Shown: positions 32,826 through 39,042 of the stretch, in pieces
Numbering within the stretch: position 1 is the stretch's first letter
How the letters are laid out: each line of letters opens with the position of its first letter
Virus record (IMG/VR): IMGVR_UViG_3300047409_000156
Location: 1-39,042 of that record
Direction: 5' to 3' (one strand)
Origin: a virus
DNA length: 39,042 nt
Position numbers and translations under genes: made by a program
The notes under the pieces: generated by a model
What the model saw: the letters and a program-made list of their open reading frames with translations, nothing else
The model's database searches: none
Told to the model about the DNA's origin: nothing

Positions 32826-33017
32826 ATGAGCCCGTGGTATCAGCTCGCCCGAGAGAAGCGCCTGCCCGTCCTCGTCATTGGTGGTTCGGAACTTCCCACG
32901 TCCCGAGTGAACGCTGACTCTCCCCCCGGATCGGCGTTCACTCCGGCCGCGGGACGTGACACACCGAAGCGTGGCGTCCCGGCACCGCCGTCGATGGGTG
33001 CGGCTCGCGGTCGCTGA
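32826..33017 (+). CDS. Doubtful 63-residue frame in a structured region
   Basis: An ATG directly follows the HTH stop. The frame starts plausibly (SPWYQLAREKRLPVLVIGG) but ends in a Pro/Gly/Arg-rich run, and much of it is covered by the large inverted repeat at 32897-32958. It may be a real short gene, or a chance frame in a non-coding RNA or terminator region. Confidence 0.3.
   Translation: MSPWYQLAREKRLPVLVIGGSELPTSRVNADSPPGSAFTPAAGRDTPKRGVPAPPSMGAARGR
32897..32958. repeat. Large inverted repeat with an asymmetric 7-base bulge
   Basis: The left arm CACGTCCC-GAGTGAACGC (32897-32914) is matched perfectly by GCGTTCACTC (32934-32943), then a 7-base insert (32944-32950), then GGGACGTG (32951-32958). 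Eighteen base pairs in all enclose a 19-base loop. It can be seen as two inverted copies of an 18-bp element, one of them interrupted. It lies just after the repressor-like gene. Confidence 0.75.
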
Positions 33018-33025
33018 GCAACAAA

Positions 33026-33061
33026 GAGCCGGCGGTTACCTTGGAGGAACGCCGCCGGCTC
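33026..33061. terminator. Strong GC hairpin, terminator or RNA element
   Basis: GAGCCGGCGG (33026-33035) and CCGCCGGCTC (33052-33061) form a perfect 10-bp stem; GTT/AAC can extend it with a one-base bulge. No run of T follows, so it is not a standard intrinsic terminator, though GC-rich phages may use such hairpins. The loop contains a GGAGG that could attract ribosomes. The gene at 33086 begins 25 bases later. Confidence 0.55.
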
Positions 33062-33085
33062 ACTTCCACTGAAGCGAGGGTAACG

Positions 33086-33313
33086 ATGGCGCTCACGGCA
33101 TCCGAAAACAAGCAGCTCGCCCGCCTCGCCGCGGAGCGCCTGGACAGGCTCTACGCCTGCCCCGGTCCCGTGCCGAACGAGATCGACGACGGGGACGACA
33201 TGCTCTGCCGGTTCTGCTGGTTCAGCGTGTACGCCATCGCGGGCGGGTGGCGGCACTCTGAGAGCGCGGTGAAGACGATGCGCGTCCTCGCCGGGACTGA
33301 GTGGCCGCGGTGA
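33086..33313 (+). CDS. Small protein, possible metal site
   Basis: A 75-residue protein from ATG 33086, with GCGAGGG as ribosome binding site; an in-frame TTG at 33041 is inside the hairpin and less likely. It starts with a helix (SENKQLARLAAERLDRLYAC) and has CRFC (about residues 56-59) with an earlier Cys. Family unknown. First gene of the compact early operon. Confidence 0.62.
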   Translation: MALTASENKQLARLAAERLDRLYACPGPVPNEIDDGDDMLCRFCWFSVYAIAGGWRHSESAVKTMRVLAGTEWPR

Positions 33314-33408
33314 ACAGCGACCCGTGGCGATGGATCATCAGGGCTTGGATCGTCATTGGAGTCTGTTTGGTAGTGATCGGTCTGATGTCGGTTAGGCATC
33401 TGTCATGA
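33310..33408 (+). CDS. 32-residue single-span membrane peptide
   Basis: GTG 33310 overlaps the upstream stop, and its TGA overlaps the next ATG, so it fills the space between two genes exactly. The peptide is almost all one membrane segment (IIRAWIVIGVCLVVIGLM) with basic ends. Tight packing supports translation. Function unknown. Confidence 0.5.
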   Translation: MNSDPWRWIIRAWIVIGVCLVVIGLMSVRHLS

Positions 33409-33653
33409 CCGCAGTCCATATCCAGCTCAGGGAGGACGCCGCGCTGGGAGCGGCCTGGCGACGATGCGAAGCGGCGCTTCCGGAAGGCTCGGTGCTTTCT
33501 CTGGACCTCGATACGTTTCTCCAACTGCTCCCGCCCTACGATGCGAGTGTTCGAAACGGTCATGACACCGTGCTGGGTACGACGGGGCAAACTCCCACCG
33601 AAGCCCTCGAAGCACTCGCAGAAGCCCTCGAAGCCCGCAAGGCCGCAGAGTGA
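33405..33653 (+). CDS. Small acidic helical protein
   Basis: An 82-residue protein, ATGA overlap upstream and GTGA overlap downstream with the exonuclease gene. The C-terminus is Ala/Glu-rich and helical (ALEALAEALEARKAAE). It has no recognised domain. Position suggests an accessory of the recombination module. Confidence 0.6.
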   Translation: MTAVHIQLREDAALGAAWRRCEAALPEGSVLSLDLDTFLQLLPPYDASVRNGHDTVLGTTGQTPTEALEALAEALEARKAAE

Positions 33654-34612
33654 GCGCGCCCGTGATGACCACGCCACCCGCGCTACGCCGCGATACCGCC
33701 GAATGGTTGGAGGCCAGACGGAAGTTCATCACGTCCACGGATCTGCCCATCATCCTCGGCTTGTCGCCCTACCGTGTCGAAGCGGATCTCGCGGCCGAGA
33801 AGATGGGCGCGGAAGTCGACCCTCCCGACGCCAAGCGACAGGAGGCGATGGACCTCGGCAAGCGGCTGGAGGACGTGATCCGCGAGACGGACCAGGACCG
33901 CCACGGCATCCGCACACGCAAGGTCAATCGGTTCCTCGTCCATCCCCAGATCGAATGGGCTGCGACCTCGCTCGACTTCGAGCGTGTCGGCGAGCGGACC
34001 ATCGTGGAAACGAAGGCCAGTCGATCGCGCCGATGGGATGACGGGCTGCCGCAGGATGTGGAGGCGCAGGTGCGCTGGCAGATGGGCGTCGGGAACTATC
34101 CGCGTGCCCACGTCGCGGTCCTGCGATCAGGCTCCGAGCTGGAGTGCTTCGATGTGGAGCATGACCCAGCCACCTTCGACGGCCTTGTGGACATCGCGGC
34201 CGACTTCCGGGCACGGCTCGCGGCCGGCGGTCCCTTCACCGAGTCGTCGGACTCCATCAAACGCCGATATCCGAACGACAGCGGCGCGGAGATACGGGCC
34301 GACGTCGAACTCGAGGAAGCCGTCGCCACGCTCATCGCGTCGAGGCAGAACCGCAAGGCGCTGGAAGCGCAGGAGGAAGCACTGGAGAACGCCATCAAGA
34401 TGCGGATGGCCGATGCGTCCACGCTCATCGGTCCGTCCTGGCGAGTGACGTGGAAGCGCACGAAGGACTCCGAGACGGTCGACTGGAAGTCGATTGCCGA
34501 TGGGCTCCTGCGACAACTCCAAGAGCCGGAGCGCACAGCTCTGGTTGGCATCCACACGACGGTCAGGCCCGGTGTTCGCCCGTTCCGCGTCGTGTCAAAG
34601 GAGAACGAATGA
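33650..34612 (+). CDS. YqaJ-type exonuclease (lambda Exo-like)
   Basis: A 320-residue protein from GTG 33650. It has the YqaJ pattern: FITSTDLPIILGLSPYRVEA near the start, GKRLEDVI with the first acidic site, then WAATSLDFE (acidic) and TIVETKASRSRRW, which carries the E-x-K pair. Together they form the PD-(D/E)XK active site. A helical C-terminal region follows. It should chew 5' ends of double-stranded DNA and give 3' tails to the RecT-like annealase encoded next. The pair makes a phage recombination system like Red. Confidence 0.88.
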   Translation: MSAPVMTTPPALRRDTAEWLEARRKFITSTDLPIILGLSPYRVEADLAAEKMGAEVDPPDAKRQEAMDLGKRLEDVIRETDQDRHGIRTRKVNRFLVHPQIEWAATSLDFERVGERTIVETKASRSRRWDDGLPQDVEAQVRWQMGVGNYPRAHVAVLRSGSELECFDVEHDPATFDGLVDIAADFRARLAAGGPFTESSDSIKRRYPNDSGAEIRADVELEEAVATLIASRQNRKALEAQEEALENAIKMRMADASTLIGPSWRVTWKRTKDSETVDWKSIADGLLRQLQEPERTALVGIHTTVRPGVRPFRVVSKENE

Positions 34613-35322
34613 CCACCGAAACACTCCCTGCAACCACTCCCGACACCGAGGACCGGCAGCGCCGAGTAGCGCTCCTGAAGGCCGTAGGACTCGACAAGCT
34701 GTCCCCGGAGCAGCGCGAGTTAGCGCTGAACATCGCCAAGCGCTACGAACTCGACCTTCTCCTGAAGCATCTCGTCATGATCGACGGGCGGCCCTATCTC
34801 ACCCGCGATGGGCTGCTGCACATCGCGCACCGCTCCGGCCAGCTCGACGGCATCGAGACGACAGAGCCGACAGTCGTGGACGGCTTCTGGCGCGTCTCGG
34901 CCTCGGTCTACCGCAAGGACATGTCCCGCCCGTTCACTTACTTCGGCCGCTACCCGACACAGGGCGGCAATCAGAAGTACGCACCTGAGATGGCGACAAA
35001 GGTGGCCGAGTCCATGTCGCTTCGGCGGGCGTTCGATGTTGCTGCTCCATCGCAGGATGAGCGCTGGGATACCGAGGTGATCGTCCAGGAGCCGACGCCC
35101 GCCCCAACCCTGAAAGAACGAGTGGAGGCCAAGCGGCCCGCGAAGGCCGAGCTGCCCGATGCTCCGGCTATCCGCACCGCACCGGAGCCCGTAACCGGCG
35201 CTCTGGACACGACGCTCTGCGGCTCCGAAGACAAGGGCCTGGACACCGGTCCCTGCACCCTGCCAGCGGGACACGACGGGAAGACGCATCAGAACGACTC
35301 AGGCGTGTGGCCGGTCGCATGA
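34609..35322 (+). CDS. RecT-like single-strand annealing protein
   Basis: A 237-residue protein in an ATGA overlap. The core LTRDGLLHIAHRSGQLDGIE (about 62-81), then FWRVSASVYRKDMSRPFTYF and the later segment ending in ESMSLRRAFDV fit the RecT/Redbeta group. The C-terminal 80 residues are a Pro/Ala-rich linker and a short Cys-containing end. It binds and anneals single strands produced by the exonuclease. Pairing supports the call. Confidence 0.82.
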   Translation: MTTETLPATTPDTEDRQRRVALLKAVGLDKLSPEQRELALNIAKRYELDLLLKHLVMIDGRPYLTRDGLLHIAHRSGQLDGIETTEPTVVDGFWRVSASVYRKDMSRPFTYFGRYPTQGGNQKYAPEMATKVAESMSLRRAFDVAAPSQDERWDTEVIVQEPTPAPTLKERVEAKRPAKAELPDAPAIRTAPEPVTGALDTTLCGSEDKGLDTGPCTLPAGHDGKTHQNDSGVWPVA

Positions 35323-35531
35323 GCGAGGAAGCCGTCTGGATGGCGTGGGTCATCGCTCACCACGCCACGGGCTGCGCAGAGCGGAACCGCGTCTCATGGG
35401 AGAACTGCCGCTACAGGGCGGCGCACATCAAGACGGCGAAGCTCATCGCGGAGCTGCTGTACGAACAGGGCTATCGGTTGGTGAAGGTGGAGCGGGAAGC
35501 TGAGAGTCTGCCCCTGTTCGGTGCGTCGTGA
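35319..35531 (+). CDS. Small protein, unknown
   Basis: A 70-residue protein from ATG 35319 (ATGA overlap). It is helical, with several Trp and Cys residues near the N-terminus (WMAWVIAHHATGCAERNRVS) and no clear motif. It is translated between the annealase and the MazG-like gene. Function unknown. Confidence 0.6.
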   Translation: MSEEAVWMAWVIAHHATGCAERNRVSWENCRYRAAHIKTAKLIAELLYEQGYRLVKVEREAESLPLFGAS

Positions 35532-35824
35532 GCGAGATGTATTTGGCCGATGTGTTCTATGACGTGAGCCATGAGGCGAATGCTGCCCGCAACAAGTTCG
35601 GGGAGCAATCCGATCTTACCGACCTCGAATGGCTGGCCGTGCTCGCTGAAGAGTTCGGTGAGGCGGCGATGGACGTAACGAAGCGATGCGTCCGGCCGGT
35701 CAACCTCGGCCCCGATGATCCGACAGAAGAAGACCTGATCGTCGAGGTCCTACAGGTTGCCGCTGTGGCGATGCGGTGGCTGCGCGCCATTGATATCCGG
35801 CGGAACGGGGTCATCGCGCCATGA
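35528..35824 (+). CDS. MazG-like nucleotide pyrophosphohydrolase
   Basis: A 98-residue protein from GTG 35528. It contains LAVLAEEFGEAAMDV (about 38-52), with the E-E-x-x-E metal site of the MazG superfamily, and EVLQVAAVAMRWL later, which supplies the second half of the active site. Such enzymes hydrolyse (d)NTPs or modify the nucleotide alarmone pool and are common in phages. Specific substrate unknown. Confidence 0.75.
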   Translation: MSEMYLADVFYDVSHEANAARNKFGEQSDLTDLEWLAVLAEEFGEAAMDVTKRCVRPVNLGPDDPTEEDLIVEVLQVAAVAMRWLRAIDIRRNGVIAP

Positions 35825-36123
35825 CCATCCGTCGCCACACCCCGCTGAAAGCCTCCAGGGGCACGCAGATCCCGTCATGGGTACGAGAGGCCGTCGTGAA
35901 GCGCGATGGGTACTGTGCAGGCTTGCAGGCGGGCATGGAGGGCCGCTGCTATGGCTCATCGGAGATCGATCACGTCCGCGCGTCAGGAGCCCTCGGCATG
36001 AAGTCCCCGTCCACCGTGGACAACCTCGTGCGGCTCTGCGCGGCGCATCACCGGATGAAGACGGGCGACGGGCGGAAGTGGCGGCCGGTCCTGCTGGCGT
36101 ACCTCGCGGGGGCGGCGAAGTGA
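35821..36123 (+). CDS. HNH endonuclease domain protein
   Basis: A 100-residue protein in an ATGA overlap. The core is VREAVVKRDGYCAG, then SSEIDHVRASGALGMKSPST, DNLVRLCAAHHRMKT and GRKWRPVLLAYL. The conserved Asp-His (EIDHV), Asn and final His-His make the HNH metal site. Free-standing phage HNH proteins may act in DNA processing or homing. It is unrelated in sequence to the minus-strand HNH at 14207. Confidence 0.8.
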   Translation: MTIRRHTPLKASRGTQIPSWVREAVVKRDGYCAGLQAGMEGRCYGSSEIDHVRASGALGMKSPSTVDNLVRLCAAHHRMKTGDGRKWRPVLLAYLAGAAK

Positions 36124-36410
36124 CGAGCGCTGAAGCAGGACCGTTCGCAAGGCTGAATGCCGCACTTGACGCGTTGCACCCATCGGCCCGTTACGTCCGC
36201 GTTGAGGCAATCGACCTTGCAGCAGGGCTAGTCGAGGCTCGCCTCGTCGACGTGGCACGGCTGACTGAGGCGATCATCCGCGCAGACGAACTCAACGCCG
36301 AGGGATTGCCCCCGAAGGAGACGCAGGGGCCACCGCCTGAGTGGTATCGCGGCTATGCCGCGATTGTCGCCGCCGAATACCGCCGTCTCACCGATAAGGC
36401 AGTCCCATGA
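36120..36410 (+). CDS. Small helical protein, unknown
   Basis: A 96-residue protein from GTG 36120. It is helical and has balanced charge (ARLTEAIIRADELNAEGLPP), with no zinc site or membrane segment. It overlaps both neighbours by four bases. No family recognised. Confidence 0.58.
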   Translation: MTSAEAGPFARLNAALDALHPSARYVRVEAIDLAAGLVEARLVDVARLTEAIIRADELNAEGLPPKETQGPPPEWYRGYAAIVAAEYRRLTDKAVP

Positions 36411-36610
36411 TCCACGCCGACATCGAGCGCTCCGCCGAGACGTTGGCGCGCATCCGCAGCCTCTACGCCCACCAGGACCGCCTCGAGCGCTGCGCGTGCG
36501 ACGGGACGATCAGGCTGGCTGGGGGGCGCATGGAGCTCCTGCCGATGGTCATGGCGCACCATCAGAAGAGCGCGGCGCATCGGCGCTGGTGGGAAGGGGC
36601 GGGGTGGTGA
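36407..36610 (+). CDS. Small His/Cys protein, unknown
   Basis: A 67-residue protein in an ATGA overlap. A helix (AETLARIRSLYAHQDRLERC) is followed by CACDGTIRLAGG and a His-rich end (AHHQKSAAHRRWW). The Cys and His spacing could bind one metal. Its end overlaps a remnant of a methyltransferase gene in another frame. Confidence 0.55.
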   Translation: MIHADIERSAETLARIRSLYAHQDRLERCACDGTIRLAGGRMELLPMVMAHHQKSAAHRRWWEGAGW

Positions 36611-36755
36611 CGCCGGAACTTCAGGCACGACAGCCCTCGCCGCGGAGATGGAGGGCTTCGCCTGGATCGGCATCGAGAAGGAGCCGGAGTACGTGGCCAT
36701 CGCAGAGGCACGGCTGAACGGCACGCAACGCGGCCTTGGGTTGGCGGTACAATGA
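36609..36755 (+). pseudogene. C-terminal remnant of an N4/N6 DNA methyltransferase
   Basis: In one frame bases 36609-36755 encode 48 residues, DAGTSGTTALAAEMEGF then AWIGIEKEPEYVAIAEARL. This is the motif I region and the following strand-helix at the C-terminal end of beta-class amino-methyltransferases. No start codon fits at the front except an internal ATG (36648), and the catalytic DPPY part with its target domain is absent upstream. The remnant is therefore probably not functional. It suggests that a full methyltransferase was deleted between 36407 and this point. Confidence 0.75.
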
Positions 36756-36789
36756 CGGAGCAGGGTTGCAGCCTGCCACAAAGCACGGC

Positions 36790-36815
36790 GGGTCGGGTGC
36801 CATCCCATCCGACCC
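36790..36815. repeat. Short inverted repeat before the replication initiator
   Basis: GGGTCGG (36790-36796) and CCGACCC (36809-36815) form a perfect 7-bp stem with a 12-base loop in the 94-bp leader of the initiator gene. It could be a terminator for the genes before it or a regulatory site. Confidence 0.45.
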
Positions 36816-36849
36816 AGCCGGTGCCCTCTGGATGGAGAGGAACGCCCAG

Positions 36850-37365
36850 ATGCCACGCGCATATCTACGACTTGACCCCGGCTTTGACGAACACAAAGAG
36901 GGGTACCCCGATGGGCCGTACGCCGCGCTCATCGCCTGCTTTTGCCAGGGTGAACTCCAGCCGAGGCGTGGTCGCTTTCGCAGCGAGCGCTATTTGCGTG
37001 CCATCCTCGGACCGCGCGCCAAACACGTTTCCTACCTCATTCAGCACGGCGATCTGATCGTGCTTCCAGATGGACGCCTCTACATCGACGGCTGGGACGA
37101 GTGGCAGGAAGGCGACTGGAAAGTAACGGAACGTGTAACGCGCATCCGCAACCGAAGACACGGTGACGTAACGGTTGGTGTAACGGGCGATGTAACGCCC
37201 GCTGTAACGGTGCCTGTAACGGCTCTCCGTCAGAACGGAGCGGAGCGGAGCATTAGCGGTGCGCCACGGTCGCCCGTTACGGCGACCCAGAGCGCGTTTG
37301 ATAAGGCCGCTGAAAGAACGTACAGGGAGTCGATCGCCCCCTTCCGGGTGAAGGACGAGACGTGA
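36850..37365 (+). CDS. Replication initiator-like protein (DnaD/O-type)
   Basis: A 171-residue protein from ATG 36850, with GAGAGGA ribosome binding site. The N-terminal 90 residues (RAYLRLDPGFDEHKEGYPDG, then RYLRAILGPRAKHVSYLIQH and IDGWDEWQEGD) resemble the winged-helix start of phage replisome organisers. Residues 92-124 (KVTERVTRIR, then DVTVGVTGDVTPAVTVPVTA) are encoded by the iteron array, and the end is a short helix. In lambda, O protein binds iterons inside its own gene and recruits host helicase loading. Lack of phage polymerase, primase or helicase fits use of host enzymes. Confidence 0.7.
   Translation: MPRAYLRLDPGFDEHKEGYPDGPYAALIACFCQGELQPRRGRFRSERYLRAILGPRAKHVSYLIQHGDLIVLPDGRLYIDGWDEWQEGDWKVTERVTRIRNRRHGDVTVGVTGDVTPAVTVPVTALRQNGAERSISGAPRSPVTATQSAFDKAAERTYRESIAPFRVKDET
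37123..37221 (+). repeat. Iteron array, candidate replication origin
   Basis: GTAACG occurs at 37123, 37135, 37168, 37180, 37192, 37204 and 37216. The last five are exactly 12 bp apart and the first two form another 12-bp pair. An inverted copy CGTTAC lies at 37275. The array is inside the initiator-like gene, as in phage lambda and several other phages. It is the most likely origin of replication. Confidence 0.75.
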
Positions 37366-37583
37366 GCGCCTACACCTTCAAGGGTCAGTGCGAACTCTGC
37401 GACACGCCCCAACTCGTCCGGGTGGAGATCACCCGCTACGCCATCAAGGAAGGGGGCTACTGGTTCGACCCGGGTGCCAGGTGCATCGACCGGAAAGCCT
37501 GCCGCGCCCGCGTGGAGGCTGCCGGCAACCCGTGGCTTGTCATCGACCCGAAGGATCTTGTGAGCGTGGAGACTGACCGATGA
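37362..37583 (+). CDS. Small zinc-finger-like protein
   Basis: A 73-residue protein from GTG 37362. It has CELC (10-13), and later ARCIDRKACRARVEAAG, so a four-Cys zinc site is likely. It overlaps both neighbouring genes. Proteins of this kind are frequent in phage early regions and may bind nucleic acid. Family unknown. Confidence 0.65.
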   Translation: MSAYTFKGQCELCDTPQLVRVEITRYAIKEGGYWFDPGARCIDRKACRARVEAAGNPWLVIDPKDLVSVETDR

Positions 37584-37816
37584 CCGACGAGATCACCCTC
37601 CGCGGGGTCGCCCGCACGGGCACCGATACCGAATGCCGTGAAGAGGCGCGGCGTCACGGTGACCGCGTCGGACGAATGACGCACGCCGAGATCGTTGATG
37701 CCGTGTACGACAGGGCCGATGAGTGTCCGACGTGCAAGGCGATGTCCGAGTGGCGCGAGCGGTATTTCGCGGCGGCGTTGATTGAGGGTTTTGCGCCCTT
37801 CGGTACTTCCTCGTGA
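37580..37816 (+). CDS. Small protein with CxxC, unknown
   Basis: A 78-residue protein in an ATGA overlap. It is charged, with CPTC (about residues 49-52) and a further Cys near residue 19. A metal site is possible. It is probably translated as part of the chain of overlapping early genes. Function unknown. Confidence 0.58.
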   Translation: MTDEITLRGVARTGTDTECREEARRHGDRVGRMTHAEIVDAVYDRADECPTCKAMSEWRERYFAAALIEGFAPFGTSS

Positions 37817-38544
37817 CCCCCGACGAAACCCTGGATGGCCTGCGCCGCCACGCCTCGGCCGAAGGCATCGTCGGGCCGCTGGGGCGGCCGACGCTGGTGG
37901 ACCGGCTGCCCGTGCTCCGCGAACGTGCGGCACGCGGCGAGGCGTGGGAGTCAACGACCGATGAGGACGTAGCCCTGCTGCTCATAGAGGTCGACCGACT
38001 GCGGAACCAACTTGCTTTCACGGGCGAGACGGCGCATCTCCTCGACCCTCCCCACGGACCTTTCAGGTTTGAGGAGTGCCCGTTGGAGATGTGCAGGACG
38101 ATACGCGCTCTGAGTGGTCACGCGATGACCGAGCCGCTGGGGACGCCGGAACCGCAGGGGCCGACCACCCTTCGATCGGACTGGACGGTCGAACTGATCA
38201 TCGAGCACCTGATCATCGACGCATGGCAGGACGAGACGCCAACGGCCGAACTCAATCAGGTGCCCGACCTCATGGCGCGGATCGAACGGGAAAAGGCCGA
38301 GGCCCGCGCTGCCACGCCACCGGACATCGACGCGCTGCCTGATGCGTGGACGCTGGCGCTCTGGTTCCATGAGGCGTACGAACAGGCTGCCCCGATCTAC
38401 GGCTACGAGACGCGGCCTGAGTCGCAGGTGGACTTCGATGACCTCCCGCAGCCGAACCGGTTGACGATGGTCGCGACGGCTCAGGCTGTCCTTGACCGCC
38501 TCGTCCCCCCCGACGCCACACGCCGGGAGCCGCGGGGTGAGTGA
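37813..38544 (+). CDS. Acidic protein of unknown function
   Basis: A 243-residue protein from GTG 37813. It is mainly helical and acidic (TDEDVALLLIEVDRLRNQLA, later VPDLMARIEREKAEARAA). No enzyme motif, zinc site or membrane segment is visible. It is the largest unassigned gene of the early region and sits just before the nuclease gene. Function unknown. Confidence 0.6.
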   Translation: MTPDETLDGLRRHASAEGIVGPLGRPTLVDRLPVLRERAARGEAWESTTDEDVALLLIEVDRLRNQLAFTGETAHLLDPPHGPFRFEECPLEMCRTIRALSGHAMTEPLGTPEPQGPTTLRSDWTVELIIEHLIIDAWQDETPTAELNQVPDLMARIEREKAEARAATPPDIDALPDAWTLALWFHEAYEQAAPIYGYETRPESQVDFDDLPQPNRLTMVATAQAVLDRLVPPDATRREPRGE

Positions 38545-38857
38545 GGCGGAAGAGGCGCTGGCGTTCCAACTCCGGGCAGTTGGCATCCCGTTCGAACGGG
38601 AAGTGCATTTCGCCCGACCTCGGAAATGGCGTGCCGACTTCCGCATCCGCGCTCCCCGGCCGCCGGCGCTCGACAACCTGCTCGTGGAAGTGGACGGCGG
38701 CGCATGGACCGGCGGTCGCCATACGTCCGGGTCCGGCTTCGAGGCCGACGCGGAGAAGGCCAGTGCGGCGGCGATTGCGGGCTACCGGGTGATCCGGTGC
38801 ACTCCGAGGCACGTCGAGACCGGCGAGTGCCTGCGATGGATCGAGCTGGCCCGGTGA
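38537..38857 (+). CDS. PD-(D/E)XK nuclease (VRR-NUC/Vsr-like)
   Basis: A 106-residue protein from GTG 38537, eight bases inside the previous gene. It has an N-terminal helix with Glu (EAEEALAFQLRAVGIPFERE), Asp in KWRADFRI, the VEVDGGAW strand with a second acidic site and GFEADAEKASAAAIAGYRVI with a conserved Lys and helix. This is the compact PD-(D/E)XK layout of phage nucleases thought to resolve recombination junctions or cut DNA during packaging. The gene is linked to the methyltransferase-like gene by a GTGA overlap. Confidence 0.75.
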   Translation: MSEAEEALAFQLRAVGIPFEREVHFARPRKWRADFRIRAPRPPALDNLLVEVDGGAWTGGRHTSGSGFEADAEKASAAAIAGYRVIRCTPRHVETGECLRWIELAR

Positions 38858-39042
38858 GAGTTCTCGTTGCCTGCGAGTTCTCCGGCCGCGTCCGCGATGC
38901 GTTCATCCGGCGCGGCCACGACGCGGTGAGCTGCGACCTCCTGCCCTCCGAGACACTGGGCCCGCACTACCAGGGCGACATCCGCGACATCCTCACGGAG
39001 CGCTGGGACTTGATGATCGCCCACCCTCCCTGCACGTTCTTG
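38854..39042 (+). CDS. C5-cytosine methyltransferase-like protein (N-terminal part, continues at position 1)
   Basis: GTG 38854 overlaps the nuclease stop and begins the 192-residue protein that continues at the start of the window. The first 63 residues encoded here include the Rossmann-type start and the PPC motif. Bases 38916-39042 duplicate 1-127. Confidence 0.72.
   Translation, partial: MRVLVACEFSGRVRDAFIRRGHDAVSCDLLPSETLGPHYQGDIRDILTERWDLMIAHPPCTFL
38916..39042. repeat. Right copy of 127-bp terminal direct repeat
   Basis: Exact copy of bases 1-127. The reading frame of the methyltransferase-like gene is unbroken when the copies are merged, so the genome is circular or circularly permuted. 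Confidence 0.97.

Noticed and set aside
36752-37057. Open frame of 101 codons overlapping the initiator gene in another frame
   Set aside because: The initiator frame has a good ribosome site and a recognisable N-terminal domain; this frame has neither.
32568-38857. Search for an integrase, attachment site or full lysogeny module
   Set aside because: No tyrosine or serine recombinase motif was found. The small HTH proteins alone do not show a temperate lifestyle.

Overview
This window reads as one complete, circular genome of a tailed double-stranded DNA phage with a siphovirus-type gene set. Bases 1-127 are repeated exactly at 38916-39042, so the unique circle is 38,915 bp. A short methyltransferase-like gene runs across the join. 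The DNA is GC-rich, GTG starts are common, and most genes overlap their neighbours by 1-8 bases in ATGA or GTGA junctions. The holin, the zinc-ribbon mini-proteins and the portal-MuF fusion resemble those of phages of high-GC Gram-positive bacteria. An actinobacterial host is therefore likely but not proven. There is no integrase, DNA polymerase, primase, helicase or tRNA that I can recognise.

Layout. (1) 38854-4674: methyltransferase-like protein, then a wall and lysis region with an RlpA-like double-psi barrel protein, a C39-like cysteine peptidase endolysin, an actinophage-type holin and several small membrane or zinc proteins. (2) 4671-9429: small and large terminase and a portal fused to a MuF domain. 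(3) 9432-12977: two collagen-like tail fibres rich in Gly-X-Thr triplets. (4) 13108-16406 and 19053-22957: two glycan cassettes on either side of the prohead protease (16460) and major capsid protein (17609). Each cassette holds a cytidylyltransferase of the SpsF type followed by a protein with a DUF115/GT42-like start, plus GT-A or GT-B glycosyltransferases. (5) 22954-32563: head-tail connectors, tail terminator, tail tube, tail chaperones with a programmed -1 frameshift, tape measure (784 aa), tail hub, a baseplate-like protein and a third collagen-like fibre. (6) 32568-38857: a leaderless repressor-like gene with tandem operator-like repeats, large inverted repeats, YqaJ exonuclease and RecT annealase, MazG-like and HNH proteins, a replication initiator with iterons inside its own gene, and a PD-(D/E)XK nuclease.

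Nearly everything is on the plus strand. The exceptions are an HNH endonuclease inside the first glycan cassette and a two-gene moron-like operon with its own promoter (24311-24740), placed between the head-tail connector and tail genes.

The most interesting system is the duplicated activation-and-transfer pair (CMP-sugar synthetase-like plus Maf/DUF115-like) built into the virion gene block directly after the Gly-X-Thr fibres. In flagellated bacteria, Maf/DUF115 enzymes move CMP-activated nonulosonic acids onto Ser/Thr of flagellin. By analogy this phage may decorate its own fibres or capsid with acidic sugars. That is an inference from gene content, motifs and position. Other notable items are the iteron origin at 37123-37221, the T7 slippery site with a 9-bp hairpin at 26883-26918, a decayed DNA methyltransferase tail at 36609, and a perfect DnaA box at 24758.
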